A DNA stretch of 54,096 nucleotides, taken from NCBI GenBank assembly GCA_025352105.1, contig JANXUB010000220.1, positions 1-54,096 on the forward strand. Direction: 5' to 3'. The notes below the pieces were generated by a model. It saw nothing but the letters and a program-made list of their open reading frames with translations, ran no database searches and was not told where the DNA came from. The position numbers and the translations under genes are program-made. Positions 1 to 9,426 of this stretch are shown here, piece after piece (position 1 is the first letter of the stretch; each line of letters starts with the position of its first letter). The DNA comes from Burkholderiales bacterium. GTDB lineage: Bacteria > Pseudomonadota > Gammaproteobacteria > Burkholderiales > Casimicrobiaceae.

Positions 1-643
1 GTGCGGCGAGCACCACGCACTTGCGTACTTCTTTCGCTGAGACGCCGTCATACAAATCTTTGAGCGTCGCTTTCAGAATCAAGTCTGCGTCGGCCGCGCC
101 GTGCAGGCCGTCGCATGACGACATGATCAGTTCACGCAGGCGCAGTAGATCAAGCGGCTTGCGTACGCCGTCTTCGACCACGTGCAGAATCGATTCCTGA
201 TCGGCTTCTTTGGTCTTGGCCTGAGCGGCGCGTTCCTGAGTGCGCTTTTCGCGGTACAGCACATAGGCGCGCGCGACTTCGTGTTCGCCAGAGCGCATCA
301 GGGCGAGCTCGACCTGATCCTGAATTTCTTCAATATGGATCGCGCCGCCTTCGGGCTTGACGCGCATCAGTGCGCCCATCACTGCGTCGGTTAATTGTTG
401 CGTCAACTCACGGGCACGGGCCGAGGCAGCGCTCTGGTTGCCGTGGGCGGCGAGATACGCTTTCGTCATCGCCACAGTGATCTTCGACGGCTCAAAGCCG
501 ACCACCGAGCCATTGCGACGAATCACTTTATAGAGCGTGGCTCGACCCGACTCAGGGGTGGCGGCTGAACTTCCGGCAACCAAGCCGAGCACGGAAGGAT
601 TCAAAATGGGGCCACCGGTCTGGGCGGATACGGACTCGAGCAT
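1..643 (-). CDS. nrdA: Ribonucleoside-diphosphate reductase alpha subunit, N-terminal part (cut by window edge)
   Basis: Class Ia ribonucleotide reductase large subunit, which makes dNDPs from NDPs in the cytoplasm with the NrdB radical subunit. Only the first ~214 residues are inside the window. They start MLESVSAQTGG and hold an ATP cone at about residues 40-130 (LYKVIRRNGSVVGFEPSKI, then IHIEEIQDQVELALM and the ending AYVLYREKR). A second cone begins near residue 152 (ILHVVEDGVRKPLDLLRL). Tandem ATP cones are the allosteric activity sites known in NrdA of beta- and gammaproteobacteria. The ATG at 641-643 has GGAG eight bases upstream. The catalytic barrel lies outside the window. Two NrdR boxes sit about 350 bp upstream. 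Confidence 0.93.
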   Translation of the reverse strand, partial: MLESVSAQTGGPILNPSVLGLVAGSSAATPESGRATLYKVIRRNGSVVGFEPSKITVAMTKAYLAAHGNQSAASARARELTQQLTDAVMGALMRVKPEGGAIHIEEIQDQVELALMRSGEHEVARAYVLYREKRTQERAAQAKTKEADQESILHVVEDGVRKPLDLLRLRELIMSSCDGLHGAADADLILKATLKDLYDGVSAKEVRKCVVLAA

Positions 644-984
644 GTATGCATCTCCAAAAAACTGTTCTAACTATTCTGTGTGTCTACGGCGGCGGTGAAG
701 GGGGGCGAACGACGTGATCAGCGCAACAGCGGGCCGCGAATGAAGCGGCTCGTCATTTGTTGCATCGCGGTGCACTCCCCCATGTTCAATATCCTCCGCT
801 GGGTCTCCCAACCCTGTGTCTTGTCTTGCCTGACGCGTGTGGGGCGCTTGACGCTATTTCCACATTCGCCGTACCTGCCAAAGCGCTCGCTCAATCTCGT
901 TCACATCGCTGCTTTATGCGTCACGACAGCCGCGTGAAGCGTGGAAATGGGCAACACAAATCGATAAATTGATGGAAGGCATGA

Positions 985-1014
985 AGGATACGACCAACAA
1001 TATCTAGTGGTCAA
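985..1014 (-). promoter_or_regulatory. Putative nrdA promoter
   Basis: Reading leftwards, TTGACC (1009-1014) and TATCCT (985-990) are 18 bp apart. The -35 element overlaps the inner NrdR box, as expected for a repressor-controlled promoter. It implies a 5' leader of about 330 nt before nrdA, in which I see no gene. Assignment is by pattern only. Confidence 0.4.
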
Positions 1015-1042
1015 GCGACTTCTTAACCACAACATATTGGGG
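995..1042. promoter_or_regulatory. Tandem NrdR boxes upstream of nrdA
   Basis: Two 16-bp sites, CAACAATATCTAGTGG (995-1010) and CCACAACATATTGGGG (1027-1042). Each matches about 12 of 16 positions of the NrdR consensus acaCwAtATaTwGtgt. Their starts are exactly 32 bp apart, the three-turn spacing typical of NrdR operators. The repressor gene nrdR is in this window at 24691-25206. Confidence 0.8.
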
Positions 1043-1169
1043 TTGATGCCGCTAAATCACACCCCAATCGGGGGTGAATTGCCGTATGCCTTGTGGAATA
1101 AGGCTCGGACGCGGGGTCCACAAAAACACCCACAGCTTTGAGCTGCTTTTGCCGGAGTTTTCCACAGAC

Positions 1170-1823
1170 TTATTCTTGATATCGTCGACGGAAAAGTTGT
1201 TGCCCGGCGACAACGACCGCACTTTCGCCTGGTTTCAAACGCACGCTAAATTTGCCTGTCAGGCTGCCAAATGCTGGCAGCACCAGACCGCTCGCATGCT
1301 GCCAGAAACATGGCAAAGTCACCGCTTCGCGCGCGGTCTGTAAGCGCAGTGCGGGATGTAGATGACCCGCTAATTCGAAGCCTGCGCCTCGCGCAGCACT
1401 GGGCTCGTGGCAGCACTGAAGCGGACCTAGCGCATACGGCTCCGCGACCGCGTCCAGGCCCCATTCCGGGGGCGCTTCACCGGCGTGCCGATCATGATTG
1501 CCGCGTACTAGCACCATTTCAACGTCGCTGTGCCGTGCTCGGAAGGTTCTGAAATTGTGATCTAGCGCCTCGGTGTAGCTGGTTTCAGTGTGTACCAAAT
1601 CGCCCAGAATGACAAAGCGAGTCGCCTGATGTGAAATTAACAATTGTGAAAGGCGAACCAGATCAAAACTAGAGTGACCGCTGGGCACCGGAACGCCTGC
1701 TGCGCGAAAACTGGCGGCTTTGCCCAGATGCACATCGGCGACGAACAACGTGCGCTCAGTCGGCCAGAACAGGGCGTGTTCAGGTAGACACATCAACGGC
1801 TCGCCAAGCGCTTCGATTAGCAA
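1170..1823 (-). CDS. pdeM: PdeM-type metallophosphoesterase (ligase-associated DNA damage response family)
   Basis: Calcineurin-like metallophosphoesterase of the PdeM family. Metal-binding motifs appear in the right order: VADVHLGK, LGDLVH, RGNHD and GHLHP, with the family block RAAGVPVPSG after the first. In many bacteria this protein is encoded with a DEXH helicase and an ATP-dependent ligase; neither is visible here, and its neighbour is an AlkX/YcaQ-like glycosylase instead. The start is uncertain. The reading frame is open to an ATG at 1904, but that would overlap the upstream gene by 88 nt. A TTG at 1821-1823 overlaps the upstream stop by 7 nt and gives the usual short N-terminus (LIEALGEPLMCLPEHALFW). 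An internal ATG at 1793 would remove the first strand. Translational coupling with the upstream gene is likely. Confidence 0.85.
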   Translation of the reverse strand: MLIEALGEPLMCLPEHALFWPTERTLFVADVHLGKAASFRAAGVPVPSGHSSFDLVRLSQLLISHQATRFVILGDLVHTETSYTEALDHNFRTFRARHSDVEMVLVRGNHDRHAGEAPPEWGLDAVAEPYALGPLQCCHEPSAARGAGFELAGHLHPALRLQTAREAVTLPCFWQHASGLVLPAFGSLTGKFSVRLKPGESAVVVAGQQLFRRRYQE

Positions 1824-3079
1824 GCGAGCACTGCCTTTCGCAGCAACGGCAAAAATTTCGCGGGCGCTGTTCGCAGCACCCGAACGGTCGGCGTTTGATG
1901 CCATGCTGCACAGCGATGCAGTGCGCCGGCGATGTCGGCTGCCAACAGCTTCGTTGGCGCCACGCCGACCTCAAGATGCAGCGCGCGCACCTCGAATATT
2001 TCATCAGCACGATGCGCCTTGGCATCGACCCGCCCGACCAGTTCGCCACGCACAAGGATCGGCAGCGTGAAATAACCAAACTTGCGCTTTTCTTCTGGCG
2101 TGTAGCACTCAATGCGATAGTCGAAATTGAACATCCTGAGCGCCCGTTCGCGATCCCAGACCAGCGGATCAAAAGGCGAGAGCAGGGTGCAATGAGTCGC
2201 GCGTAACCTATCTTTTTGCGCCGTGTTCAATAGGTCAGCGTTATCAGGATGGACGTATGCTGGCCACGGCCAATCCGCGACCCGCACGCGCAGCAACGCT
2301 CCGGTTTCAACCAATGAATCCGGATGCGGGCGAGGCGCTTTTCCGGCATGACGAAAGTAGTCACCAATCCAGCGCGCAGGTGCAAGCCCCATTGCCTTCA
2401 CCGCTGCCAACGTCCACGCGACATCAACGGCTTCGCGACTTGGCACCGAATCGTCATCATGGAGGTGCGGCGGCAAGACTCGCTCGCGTACGTCGTAAAC
2501 GCGATGAAAGTTCTCCCGACGTTTGACCATGATTTCACCGGCAGTGAATAACGTTTCCAGCCGCACTTTGTCAGGCTTCCAGTCCCACCAGCCATTGCCT
2601 TTCCGACCGTCAACATGATCAAAATCCGCGGCACGCACGGGGCCATGTTCGCGCACATGGTGAACGAGTTCCAGATGCTCATGCGGATCGTTGGCCAGAC
2701 GGAGTGCGCTGCGCTCCGAGCCTGCCGCCTCCAGATGCAGCATCTGCCGCCGGTAGTGCGGATAGTCCTCTATCGGCAAAAAGCACGCTGCGTGCGACCA
2801 GTATTCAAAAAGCGCGCCTTCGGTCAACAATTCATCCAGCCAACGCGGCGCATAGTCACCCAAACGGCTCCACAGCACCAGATACGGGCTGCGTGCGACG
2901 ATCTGAATGGTGTCAATCTGGAGGACGTTCATGCTGCGGATTGATGCCAGAACGTCGGCTTTCCTCGCGCGTCGCTTTGGCGGCGTCAACAGGCCCATCG
3001 CGGCGAGTTGAAGCGCGCGGGCCTGAGCCAGCGTGAGGTGGACTTCTCCAGTGTTTCGCGGCGCGGCGGTAAGTGGCAT
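1817..3079 (-). CDS. AlkX/YcaQ-like winged-helix DNA glycosylase
   Basis: 420 residues of the HTH_42 family that includes E. coli YcaQ (AlkX), a glycosylase that unhooks interstrand crosslinks. The signature LQIDTIQIVARSPYLVLWSR near residues 52-74 contains the Q-x-D pair used for catalysis in this family. It is followed by FEYWSHAACFLP and later KRRENFHRVYD, as in YcaQ homologues. The substrate here is inferred from the family. ATG at 3077-3079 is preceded by GAGGAAG at suitable spacing. The gene is divergent from dcd and overlaps or abuts pdeM, suggesting a two-gene DNA-repair operon. Confidence 0.88.
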   Translation of the reverse strand: MPLTAAPRNTGEVHLTLAQARALQLAAMGLLTPPKRRARKADVLASIRSMNVLQIDTIQIVARSPYLVLWSRLGDYAPRWLDELLTEGALFEYWSHAACFLPIEDYPHYRRQMLHLEAAGSERSALRLANDPHEHLELVHHVREHGPVRAADFDHVDGRKGNGWWDWKPDKVRLETLFTAGEIMVKRRENFHRVYDVRERVLPPHLHDDDSVPSREAVDVAWTLAAVKAMGLAPARWIGDYFRHAGKAPRPHPDSLVETGALLRVRVADWPWPAYVHPDNADLLNTAQKDRLRATHCTLLSPFDPLVWDRERALRMFNFDYRIECYTPEEKRKFGYFTLPILVRGELVGRVDAKAHRADEIFEVRALHLEVGVAPTKLLAADIAGALHRCAAWHQTPTVRVLRTAPAKFLPLLRKAVLAC

Positions 3080-3146
3080 GGGATCGCTTCCTCTGGGCCG
3101 CTTCTTACAATAGCGGCCTACCTCACATTTTGCCCGTCAGCTGCTT

Positions 3147-3713
3147 ATGTCTATCAAGTCCGACCACTGGATTCGCCGCATGGCGGAAACGACTCAAATG
3201 ATCGAGCCCTTCGAACCCGGGCAGGTACGCTTTGTTGATGGGCAAAAGATCGTGTCCTATGGCACGTCGAGCTACGGCTACGACATTCGCTGCGCCAATG
3301 AATTCAAGATTTTCACCAACATCAACTCAACCATTGTTGACCCGAAGGCGTTTGACGAAAAGTCATTCGTGGATTTCAAGGGAGACGTTTGCATCATCCC
3401 GCCAAATTCGTTCGCATTGGCACGCACGGTTGAGTATTTCCGCATTCCGCGCAGCGTGCTGACCATTTGCGTTGGCAAGAGCACCTATGCCCGCTGCGGC
3501 ATCATTGTCAATGTGACGCCGTTTGAGCCAGAGTGGGAAGGCTACGTCACGCTGGAGTTCTCGAATACCACGCCGCTACCGGCAAAAATTTACGCGGGTG
3601 AAGGTTGTGCGCAGGTGCTGTTTTTCGAAAGCGATGAAGTGTGCGGCACGTCGTACAAAGATCGCGGCGGCAAATATCAGGGCCAGAGCGGCGTGACCCT
3701 GCCGAGAGCTTAG
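3147..3713 (+). CDS. dcd: dCTP deaminase
   Basis: Converts dCTP to dUTP for thymidylate synthesis in the cytoplasm, as a homotrimer. At 188 residues it has the normal length. Key blocks are [16 protein letters not shown] (about 41-56), GKSTYARCG (110-118) with the active-site Ser/Arg, and [12 protein letters not shown] (about 134-145) with the catalytic Glu near 137. The C-terminal [14 protein letters not shown] lid is intact. A TACAAT near 3105 may be the -10 element. It stands alone between a divergent repair gene and a convergent GGDEF-EAL gene. Its presence in the same window as nrdA is thematically consistent, but the two are not in one operon. Confidence 0.97.
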   Translation: MSIKSDHWIRRMAETTQMIEPFEPGQVRFVDGQKIVSYGTSSYGYDIRCANEFKIFTNINSTIVDPKAFDEKSFVDFKGDVCIIPPNSFALARTVEYFRIPRSVLTICVGKSTYARCGIIVNVTPFEPEWEGYVTLEFSNTTPLPAKIYAGEGCAQVLFFESDEVCGTSYKDRGGKYQGQSGVTLPRA

Positions 3714-3720
3714 CGCGAGC

Positions 3721-5364
3721 TTAAAGCGCCATCACGCCGACGTTGCGCAACTGCGTATTCCACCACCCTGCAATCGCTTGCGCTTCGAGGGGTTTGGACA
3801 GATAGAAGCCCTGAATTTCTTCGCAACCGAGATCGCGAACGATGGAGAGCTGAAGTGGCGTTTCTACACCCTCGGCGATAACGCGCATGTCCAGACTATG
3901 CGCGATGGCGACAATCGCTTGTACGATGCCACGACGCGGCTTGTCGTCGATGTGCTGAATAAAACTGCGGTCAATCTTGATGGTGTGAAACGGCAGCCGC
4001 GTCAAGTACGACAGACTTGAATAGCCCGTGCCGAAGTCGTCCAGCGTGAGCGTGACGCCCATCTGCCCGAGTGTGTTTAACGTGTCGATCACGTTTTGTG
4101 GATTCCCCACGAGCATCGACTCGGTGATTTCCAGATCAAGATACTGCGGCGGAATGCCCGTGTTCTGGATCGTTTGATCAACGGTCCTGAGCCAGTTCGG
4201 ATCTTCTAGCTGTTTGGCCGATACGTTGACCGAAATGCGCGGATGAATATCCTGCTCCTGCCACACCTTGAATTGCTGGCACGCCAGCTCGAGCGCCCGC
4301 TGTCCTAGTGGGTTGATGATGCCGCTTTCTTCCGCCACCGTGATGAAGTCACCCGGCTGGACGAGTCCGCGCGTCTGGTGACGCCAGCGCAAAAGCGCTT
4401 CCAGTCCGGTGGGCGAGCCCGTCGCGGCGTCAACCTGCGGTTGAAACATCAGGAAAAATTCGTTGTCGGCAATACCGCGTCGCATATCGGTTTCGTATTG
4501 CGAGCGCTGCGCCTGCTGTCGACTCGATCCGCCAGAAAAATGCTCGATACGGTTACGGCCCGCCTGCTTCGCGGCATACATCGCAGTGTCTGCGTTCTTC
4601 AGCAGCGCGCTGGCATCGGCCCCGTCATGGGGAAACATTGCGACACCAATCGAGGCGGGCATGTTGAGGCGACTGGTGCCGACATCAAACGGTTTGACCA
4701 GCGCTTCCAGAATGCCCTCCGCCACCAGCAGCGCGACGTGCTCCGCATGCTGCGCCTCCAGTCGGGTGATCAACACCACAAATTCGTCGCCACCAAAACG
4801 CGCCACCAGATCGTCCTGACGAATCGCGTCTTTCAGGCGCGCTGCGGCAATTCTCAGCACTGCGTCGCCAGCATCATGACCGAGGCTGTCGTTAAATGTT
4901 TTGAAGAAATCGAGATCGACAAACAGCACGGCAACGCGGCTCTTGTCGGATGCGGCTGTTTTGATGGCGTCTTCCAGCTTGCTGCGAAACAGCAAGCGAT
5001 TGGGCAGGCCGGTCAGTGGATCGGTCTGGGCGATTTGCACCGCGCGAACGGTGGCTGTGTGCAGCTCCTTGGTGCGCTCGCGAACGCGAATTTCCAGCGA
5101 GCGTTGGTAGTTCGTAATCTGCGCGCGGCTCGCGGACAATTGATGCGCCATTTCGTTAAAGGCGCGTGCTAATTCTCCCGCAGGCCCGCGCGAGCGAATG
5201 GGCACTTCTACCTGAAAATCGCCCTGCGAAAGCGAGCGTGCCGCATCAGTCAGCGCATGCAGCGTGCGCCGTGTGCGCCGCGAGACCACCACTCCCACAA
5301 CGATAACGGCGAGCACGGCAACAGCCACGATCACACCGTTGATCGACGTGAAATGCTGGAGCAT
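3721..5364 (-). CDS. Membrane-anchored GGDEF-EAL cyclic-di-GMP protein
   Basis: 547 residues. One transmembrane helix (about 9-28) leads directly into a HAMP-like segment (about 29-80), a short coiled stretch, a GGDEF domain (about 112-275) and an EAL domain (about 300-545). There is no periplasmic sensor loop. GGDEF (191-195) is canonical, with an RxxD inhibitory site (RQDD, 182-185) exactly five residues before it. The EAL domain keeps EALLRW, NVSAKQL, EITESM, DDFGTGYSSLSYL, KIDRSF and EGVE, so both cyclase and phosphodiesterase activities are possible. ATG at 5364 was chosen because the longer frame to 5475 runs into fumarase; it starts 25 nt after the fumarase stop. The gene is convergent with dcd. 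Confidence 0.92.
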   Translation of the reverse strand: MLQHFTSINGVIVAVAVLAVIVVGVVVSRRTRRTLHALTDAARSLSQGDFQVEVPIRSRGPAGELARAFNEMAHQLSASRAQITNYQRSLEIRVRERTKELHTATVRAVQIAQTDPLTGLPNRLLFRSKLEDAIKTAASDKSRVAVLFVDLDFFKTFNDSLGHDAGDAVLRIAAARLKDAIRQDDLVARFGGDEFVVLITRLEAQHAEHVALLVAEGILEALVKPFDVGTSRLNMPASIGVAMFPHDGADASALLKNADTAMYAAKQAGRNRIEHFSGGSSRQQAQRSQYETDMRRGIADNEFFLMFQPQVDAATGSPTGLEALLRWRHQTRGLVQPGDFITVAEESGIINPLGQRALELACQQFKVWQEQDIHPRISVNVSAKQLEDPNWLRTVDQTIQNTGIPPQYLDLEITESMLVGNPQNVIDTLNTLGQMGVTLTLDDFGTGYSSLSYLTRLPFHTIKIDRSFIQHIDDKPRRGIVQAIVAIAHSLDMRVIAEGVETPLQLSIVRDLGCEEIQGFYLSKPLEAQAIAGWWNTQLRNVGVMAL

Positions 5365-5389
5365 GGTTGAGAAGGAAAAAATAGTCGCC

Positions 5390-6925
5390 CTAGATGACAG
5401 CGACAGGTATCTTGCCGATACGTGACTGCCATTCGCGCGGGCCGGTTTCGTGAACGCTGGTGCCGAGCGAGTCAACCGCTACCGTCACCGGCATATCGGT
5501 CACGTCGAATTCGTAAATCGCTTCCATGCCGAGATCCGCGAAGGCAACAACTTTCGCGCTCTTGATCGCTTTCGACACCAGATACGCTGCGCCGCTGACG
5601 GCCATCAGATACGCGGCCTTGTGGTTCTTGATCGCCTCAATGCCCATCGGACCGCGCTCTGCTTTTCCGATCATCGAAATGAGGCCGGTCTGGGCAAGCA
5701 TCATCTCGGTGAATTTGTCCATGCGCGTAGCCGTCGTCGGGCCAGCCGGTCCAACCACTTCGTCGCGTACCGGATCGACCGGGCCGACGTAGTAAATCAC
5801 GCGATTGGTGAAATCGACGGGGAGTGGCTCATTCTTCGCCAGCATGTCGCCGATGCGCTTGTGTGCGGCGTCGCGACCCGTAAGCATTTTGCCGTTGAGC
5901 AGCAATGTTTGACCGGGTTTCCAGCTGGCGACCTCGGCTTTGGTCAGCGTGTTCAGGTCAACCCGTTTGCTGAGTTTCACATCCGGTGCCCAATGCACTT
6001 CGGGCCAAATATCGAGCGAGGGCGGCTCACAGAAGGTCGGGCCGGAGCCGTCGAGCACGAAATGCGCATGGCGCGTCGCTGCGCAGTTCGGAATCATCGC
6101 GACCGGCTTGCCCGCTGCGTGCGTCGGATACATCGCGATTTTGATGTCGAGCACGGTGGACAAGCCGCCGAGGCCCTGCGCGCCGATTCCGAGTGCGTTG
6201 ACCTTTTGGTAGAGTTCGATGCGCAATTCCTCAGTCTTGTCCTGCGGGCCGCGCTTTAGAAGTTCGTACATGTTGATCGGCTCCATCAACACTTCTTTGG
6301 CCATCAGCACGGCCTTCTCGGCGGTGCCGCCGATCCCGATGCCAAGCATGCCGGGTGGGCACCAGCCCGCGCCCATCGTTGGTACCGTTTTCAGCACCCA
6401 GTCAACCAGCGAATCCGACGGATTCATCATCACCAGCTTGCTCTTGTTTTCGCTGCCGCCGCCTTTGGCCGCAACGTTGACATCCACCGTGTTGCCGGTC
6501 ACCAGCTCCATGTGAACGACAGCGGGCGTGTTGTCATTGGTGTTCTTGCGCGCGAACAGCGGATCGGCCACGATAGAGCCGCGCAGCTTGTTATCCGGGT
6601 CGTTGTAGGCACGGGCGACGCCGACGTTAACGGCGTCCTTCACCGAGCCCGGAAAATCGCTAAAGCGCACGTTCATGCCGATTTTCAGGAAAACATTGAC
6701 GATGCCGGTGTCCTGACAAATCGGGCGATGACCTATCGCGCACATCTTAGAGTTGGTCAGGATTTGCGCGATGGCGTCCTTTGCTGCGGGCGAGGCTTCG
6801 GCCTCGTAGGCGCGCGCGAGATGCTCGATGAAATCCTGCGGGTGGTAGAAGCTGATGAATTGCAGGGCAGCGGCGACGGATTCAACGAAATCAGCGTAGC
6901 GAATGATGGTGGAAGTCGTATTCAT
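5390..6925 (-). CDS. fumA: Fumarate hydratase class I (4Fe-4S)
   Basis: Interconverts fumarate and malate in the TCA cycle, cytoplasmic. It has 511 residues, close to the usual size. Cys70 (GHRPICQDTG), Cys189 (GAGWCPPG) and Cys281 (MIPNCAATRHAHF) have nearly the spacing of the cluster ligands of E. coli FumA. The C-terminal block GPTTATRMDKF is typical. The start is at 6925 (MNTTSTIIRYADF); the frame is open further upstream but without family similarity, and no strong ribosome binding site is seen. It precedes the GGDEF-EAL gene on the same strand and is divergent from acs across a repeat-rich gap. Confidence 0.95.
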   Translation of the reverse strand: MNTTSTIIRYADFVESVAAALQFISFYHPQDFIEHLARAYEAEASPAAKDAIAQILTNSKMCAIGHRPICQDTGIVNVFLKIGMNVRFSDFPGSVKDAVNVGVARAYNDPDNKLRGSIVADPLFARKNTNDNTPAVVHMELVTGNTVDVNVAAKGGGSENKSKLVMMNPSDSLVDWVLKTVPTMGAGWCPPGMLGIGIGGTAEKAVLMAKEVLMEPINMYELLKRGPQDKTEELRIELYQKVNALGIGAQGLGGLSTVLDIKIAMYPTHAAGKPVAMIPNCAATRHAHFVLDGSGPTFCEPPSLDIWPEVHWAPDVKLSKRVDLNTLTKAEVASWKPGQTLLLNGKMLTGRDAAHKRIGDMLAKNEPLPVDFTNRVIYYVGPVDPVRDEVVGPAGPTTATRMDKFTEMMLAQTGLISMIGKAERGPMGIEAIKNHKAAYLMAVSGAAYLVSKAIKSAKVVAFADLGMEAIYEFDVTDMPVTVAVDSLGTSVHETGPREWQSRIGKIPVAVI

Positions 6926-7144
6926 GTGCGCGAGAAGCTGAGTAGGGCGGTCAAGTCGATCCAGCCCGTGATTATGGGCGCGGAAGAGTGAGCGCGTCGG
7001 TGAAGTTGATCCGGTAGGCGGGCTGGATGTCAAATCTGGGCGGTAGGAGGCTTGTCAACAGCTTCGATATTTTGACCAGTCTAGCACTGGCCAGACGTTT
7101 AGCGGCCTGCGCGAATGATGGATTTGACACGTTGCTCAGGTTAT

Positions 7145-7261
7145 CAGCTTGTTTGGTAATAGCCATGCTGAAAAGGGGCTGGACGAGCATTATGCAGAAA
7201 GTCGACTTAAGCGATAAATTGGGCCATGCCCATATTCAGCCGTTATCCTGACTCAAAGCTG
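7145..7261. repeat. Dyad-symmetric intergenic element, copy F (117 bp)
   Basis: It begins CAGCTTGTTTGGTAAT and ends CTCAAAGCTG. GTCGAC lies at the centre (positions 57-62 of 117). The arms are imperfect inverted repeats; both contain a GGGGCTGG or GGGCATGG block about 30 bp from the end. It belongs to the same family as elements at 15289, 22459, 37571, 42830 and 52359. This is the only copy not placed just behind a gene's stop codon. Confidence 0.75.
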
Positions 7262-7311
7262 ACGAGATCAAATTCGTCAGTCTGGCGTCAATCAATGGGG
7301 CTAACGTCTAT

Positions 7312-7364
7312 GGAGACGCTGAACAAAGCGACACGATGCGCGTGGCGATTTGTTCAGCGTTTCC
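7312..7364. mobile_element. Minimal MITE copy (two termini only, 53 bp)
   Basis: Left end GGAGACGCTGAACAAAGCG and right end complementary to GGAAACGCTGAACAAATCGC, joined with almost no core. Flanks are CTAT and CTAG. Both ends match those of the 158-bp copy at 10420-10577 but in the opposite orientation, so this is an internally deleted relative. Confidence 0.75.
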
Positions 7365-7437
7365 CTAGCACTAATGAGGAGGTATTACCCGGCGTCAGTT
7401 GGGTGATACATTAATTTTTCGTCACAGGAGGAAGCCC

Positions 7438-9426
7438 ATGTCTGCACCATCATCTGCAATCGAATCCGTATTGGTCGAGAACCGCGTGTTCCCGCCACCG
7501 GCTGCGTTCACCGCGCAAGCCAATGTTAAGCCTGCCGATGCAGCAGCGATGCTGGCCAAAGCGGCTGCTGATCACGCGGGATTTTGGGGGGATCTGGCCA
7601 GCGAGCATCTGATCTGGGCGAAGCCTTTTACTCAGGCGCTGGACGAGAGCAATGCGCCGTTTTTCAAATGGTTCGCTGACGGCGAATTAAACGCCTCATA
7701 CAACTGCCTCGACCGCCACATCAGCACACCGACCGAAGACAAAGTCGCGATCATTTTTGAGGCCGACGACGGCAAAGTCACCGAGATCACTTACGGCGAT
7801 CTCTACGCTCGCGTCTGTCGCTTTGCCAGCGGACTGAAAATGCTCGGCTACAAAAAGGGTGACCGCTCGATCATCTACATGCCGATGTCGATTGAGGCCG
7901 TAATCGCGATGCAGGCCTGCGCGCGTCTTGGCATCATTCATTCCGTGGTGTTTGGCGGTTTCTCGGCCAAGAGTTTGCAGGAACGCATTGTCGACATTGG
8001 TGCGTCGCTCGTGATCGCGGCCGATGAGCAGCTGCGCGGCGGCAAAGCCATCGCGCTGAAACCCGCTGTCGATGAGGCATTCGTGATGGGCGGCTGTGAA
8101 GCCGTGCGCCACGTCATCGTCTACAAGCGCACCGGTGGGAACGTCGCTTACGGCGCGCGTGACATCGATTGGGCGAAGGTTGAGGGCGGCTCGTCAGACG
8201 AATGCGCCCCGGTGCTGGTCGACGCCGAGCATCCGCTGTTTGTGCTTTATACCTCCGGTTCCACGGGCAAACCGAAAGGCGTTCAGCACTCGACCGGTGG
8301 CTATTTGTTGCACGCGATGCTCACGATGAAATGGGTGTTTGACATCAAGCCGGCGGACGTTTTCTGGTGTACGGCAGACGTTGGCTGGGTGACCGGACAC
8401 ACCTACGTCGCTTACGGGCCGCTCGCGGTTGGCGCAACGCAAATTATTTTCGAGGGCGTGCCGACGTTCCCCAACGCCGGACGCTTCTGGAGCATGATCC
8501 AGAAGCACAAATGCAGCATTTTTTATACCGCGCCCACGGCGATTCGTTCGCTCGTTAAAGCCGCAGAAACCGCGCCAGATTTCGCTCCGGGCAAATACGA
8601 TTTGACCTCGCTGCGTTTGCTCGGCTCGGTCGGAGAACCGATCAATCCCGAAGCATGGATGTGGTACTACAAGAATATCGGCGGCGAGCGCTGCCCGATT
8701 GTTGACACCTTCTGGCAAACCGAAACCGGCGGCCACATGATCACGCCGCTGCCCGGCGTCACCCCGCTGGTGCCGGGCTCCTGCACGCTGCCGTTGCCGG
8801 GGATTGAGGCGGCCATCGTTGACGAAGCAGGCGCAGATGTTGCGAACGGTCAGGGCGGCATTCTGGTCGTCAAGAAGCCGTGGCCGTCGATGATCCGCAC
8901 CATCTGGAACGATCCGGAGCGCTTCAAATCGGCGTATTTTCCGCCCGAACTCAAAGGCTATTACCTCGCGGGTGACGGCGCGGTGCGTGACGCAGTGACC
9001 GGCAATTTCCGCATCACGGGCCGCATCGACGACGTGCTCAACGTGTCCGGACATCGCCTCGGTACGATGGAGATTGAGTCGGCGCTGGTCTCCAACCCGC
9101 TGGTGGCCGAAGCTGCCGTCGTCGGTCGTCCTGACGACACAACGGGCGAAGCGGTCTCTGCATTCGTCGTGCTCAAGGGCGCACGTCCGGTTGATGCCGC
9201 TGCCGCGCAAAAACTGGCGAAAGAATTGCGCGACTGGGTTGGAAAGGAAATCGGCCCGATTGCCAAACCGAAAGACATCCGCTTTGGCGACAACCTGCCG
9301 AAAACGCGATCAGGAAAAATCATGCGCCGACTGCTGCGCTCCATCGCCAAGGGCGATGAGATTACGCAGGACGTGTCTACGCTGGAAAATCCCGCGATTC
9401 TTGAGCAGTTGAAGCAGAGCCTGTAG
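7438..9426 (+). CDS. acs: Acetyl-CoA synthetase
   Basis: Activates acetate with ATP and CoA to acetyl-CoA in the cytoplasm. It has 662 residues, full length. Motifs: [18 protein letters not shown] (AMP-binding P-loop), [28 protein letters not shown], and the C-terminal [11 protein letters not shown] with the regulatory lysine that is acetylated in this family. ATG at 7438 has a perfect CAGGAGG seven bases upstream. It heads a run of same-strand genes ending in a solute symporter, fitting acetate uptake and activation. aceA, 8 kb away, would complete growth on acetate through the glyoxylate shunt. Confidence 0.97.
   Translation: MSAPSSAIESVLVENRVFPPPAAFTAQANVKPADAAAMLAKAAADHAGFWGDLASEHLIWAKPFTQALDESNAPFFKWFADGELNASYNCLDRHISTPTEDKVAIIFEADDGKVTEITYGDLYARVCRFASGLKMLGYKKGDRSIIYMPMSIEAVIAMQACARLGIIHSVVFGGFSAKSLQERIVDIGASLVIAADEQLRGGKAIALKPAVDEAFVMGGCEAVRHVIVYKRTGGNVAYGARDIDWAKVEGGSSDECAPVLVDAEHPLFVLYTSGSTGKPKGVQHSTGGYLLHAMLTMKWVFDIKPADVFWCTADVGWVTGHTYVAYGPLAVGATQIIFEGVPTFPNAGRFWSMIQKHKCSIFYTAPTAIRSLVKAAETAPDFAPGKYDLTSLRLLGSVGEPINPEAWMWYYKNIGGERCPIVDTFWQTETGGHMITPLPGVTPLVPGSCTLPLPGIEAAIVDEAGADVANGQGGILVVKKPWPSMIRTIWNDPERFKSAYFPPELKGYYLAGDGAVRDAVTGNFRITGRIDDVLNVSGHRLGTMEIESALVSNPLVAEAAVVGRPDDTTGEAVSAFVVLKGARPVDAAAAQKLAKELRDWVGKEIGPIAKPKDIRFGDNLPKTRSGKIMRRLLRSIAKGDEITQDVSTLENPAILEQLKQSL

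Larger units (their letters stand above)
644..1169. other. Intergenic region nrdA-pdeM
   Basis: No credible gene was found in 526 bp. It carries the NrdR boxes and the putative promoter. It also has a GC-rich hairpin (CACCCC AATCG GGGGTG, 1060-1076) without a clear U-tract. A DnaA-box match TTTTCCACA lies at 1158-1166, and a weaker reverse-strand one (TATTCCACA) near 1093-1101. Short open frames at 680-970 show no family resemblance and lack ribosome binding sites. Confidence 0.6.
6926..7437. other. Divergent fumA-acs intergenic region with two repeat elements
   Basis: About 510 bp without a credible gene. It holds dyad element copy F (7145-7261), a minimal MITE copy (7312-7364) and the acs ribosome binding site (CAGGAGG near 7426). 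The promoters of both genes must lie here, but I could not place them with confidence. The two mobile-looking elements occupy a large part of the space where regulators would bind. Confidence 0.6.

Noticed and set aside
4378-5172. 264-residue open frame opposite the GGDEF-EAL gene
   Set aside because: Antisense shadow of a gene with complete GGDEF and EAL motifs.
8194-9210. 338-residue open frame opposite acs
   Set aside because: Antisense shadow of acs with no recognisable motifs.
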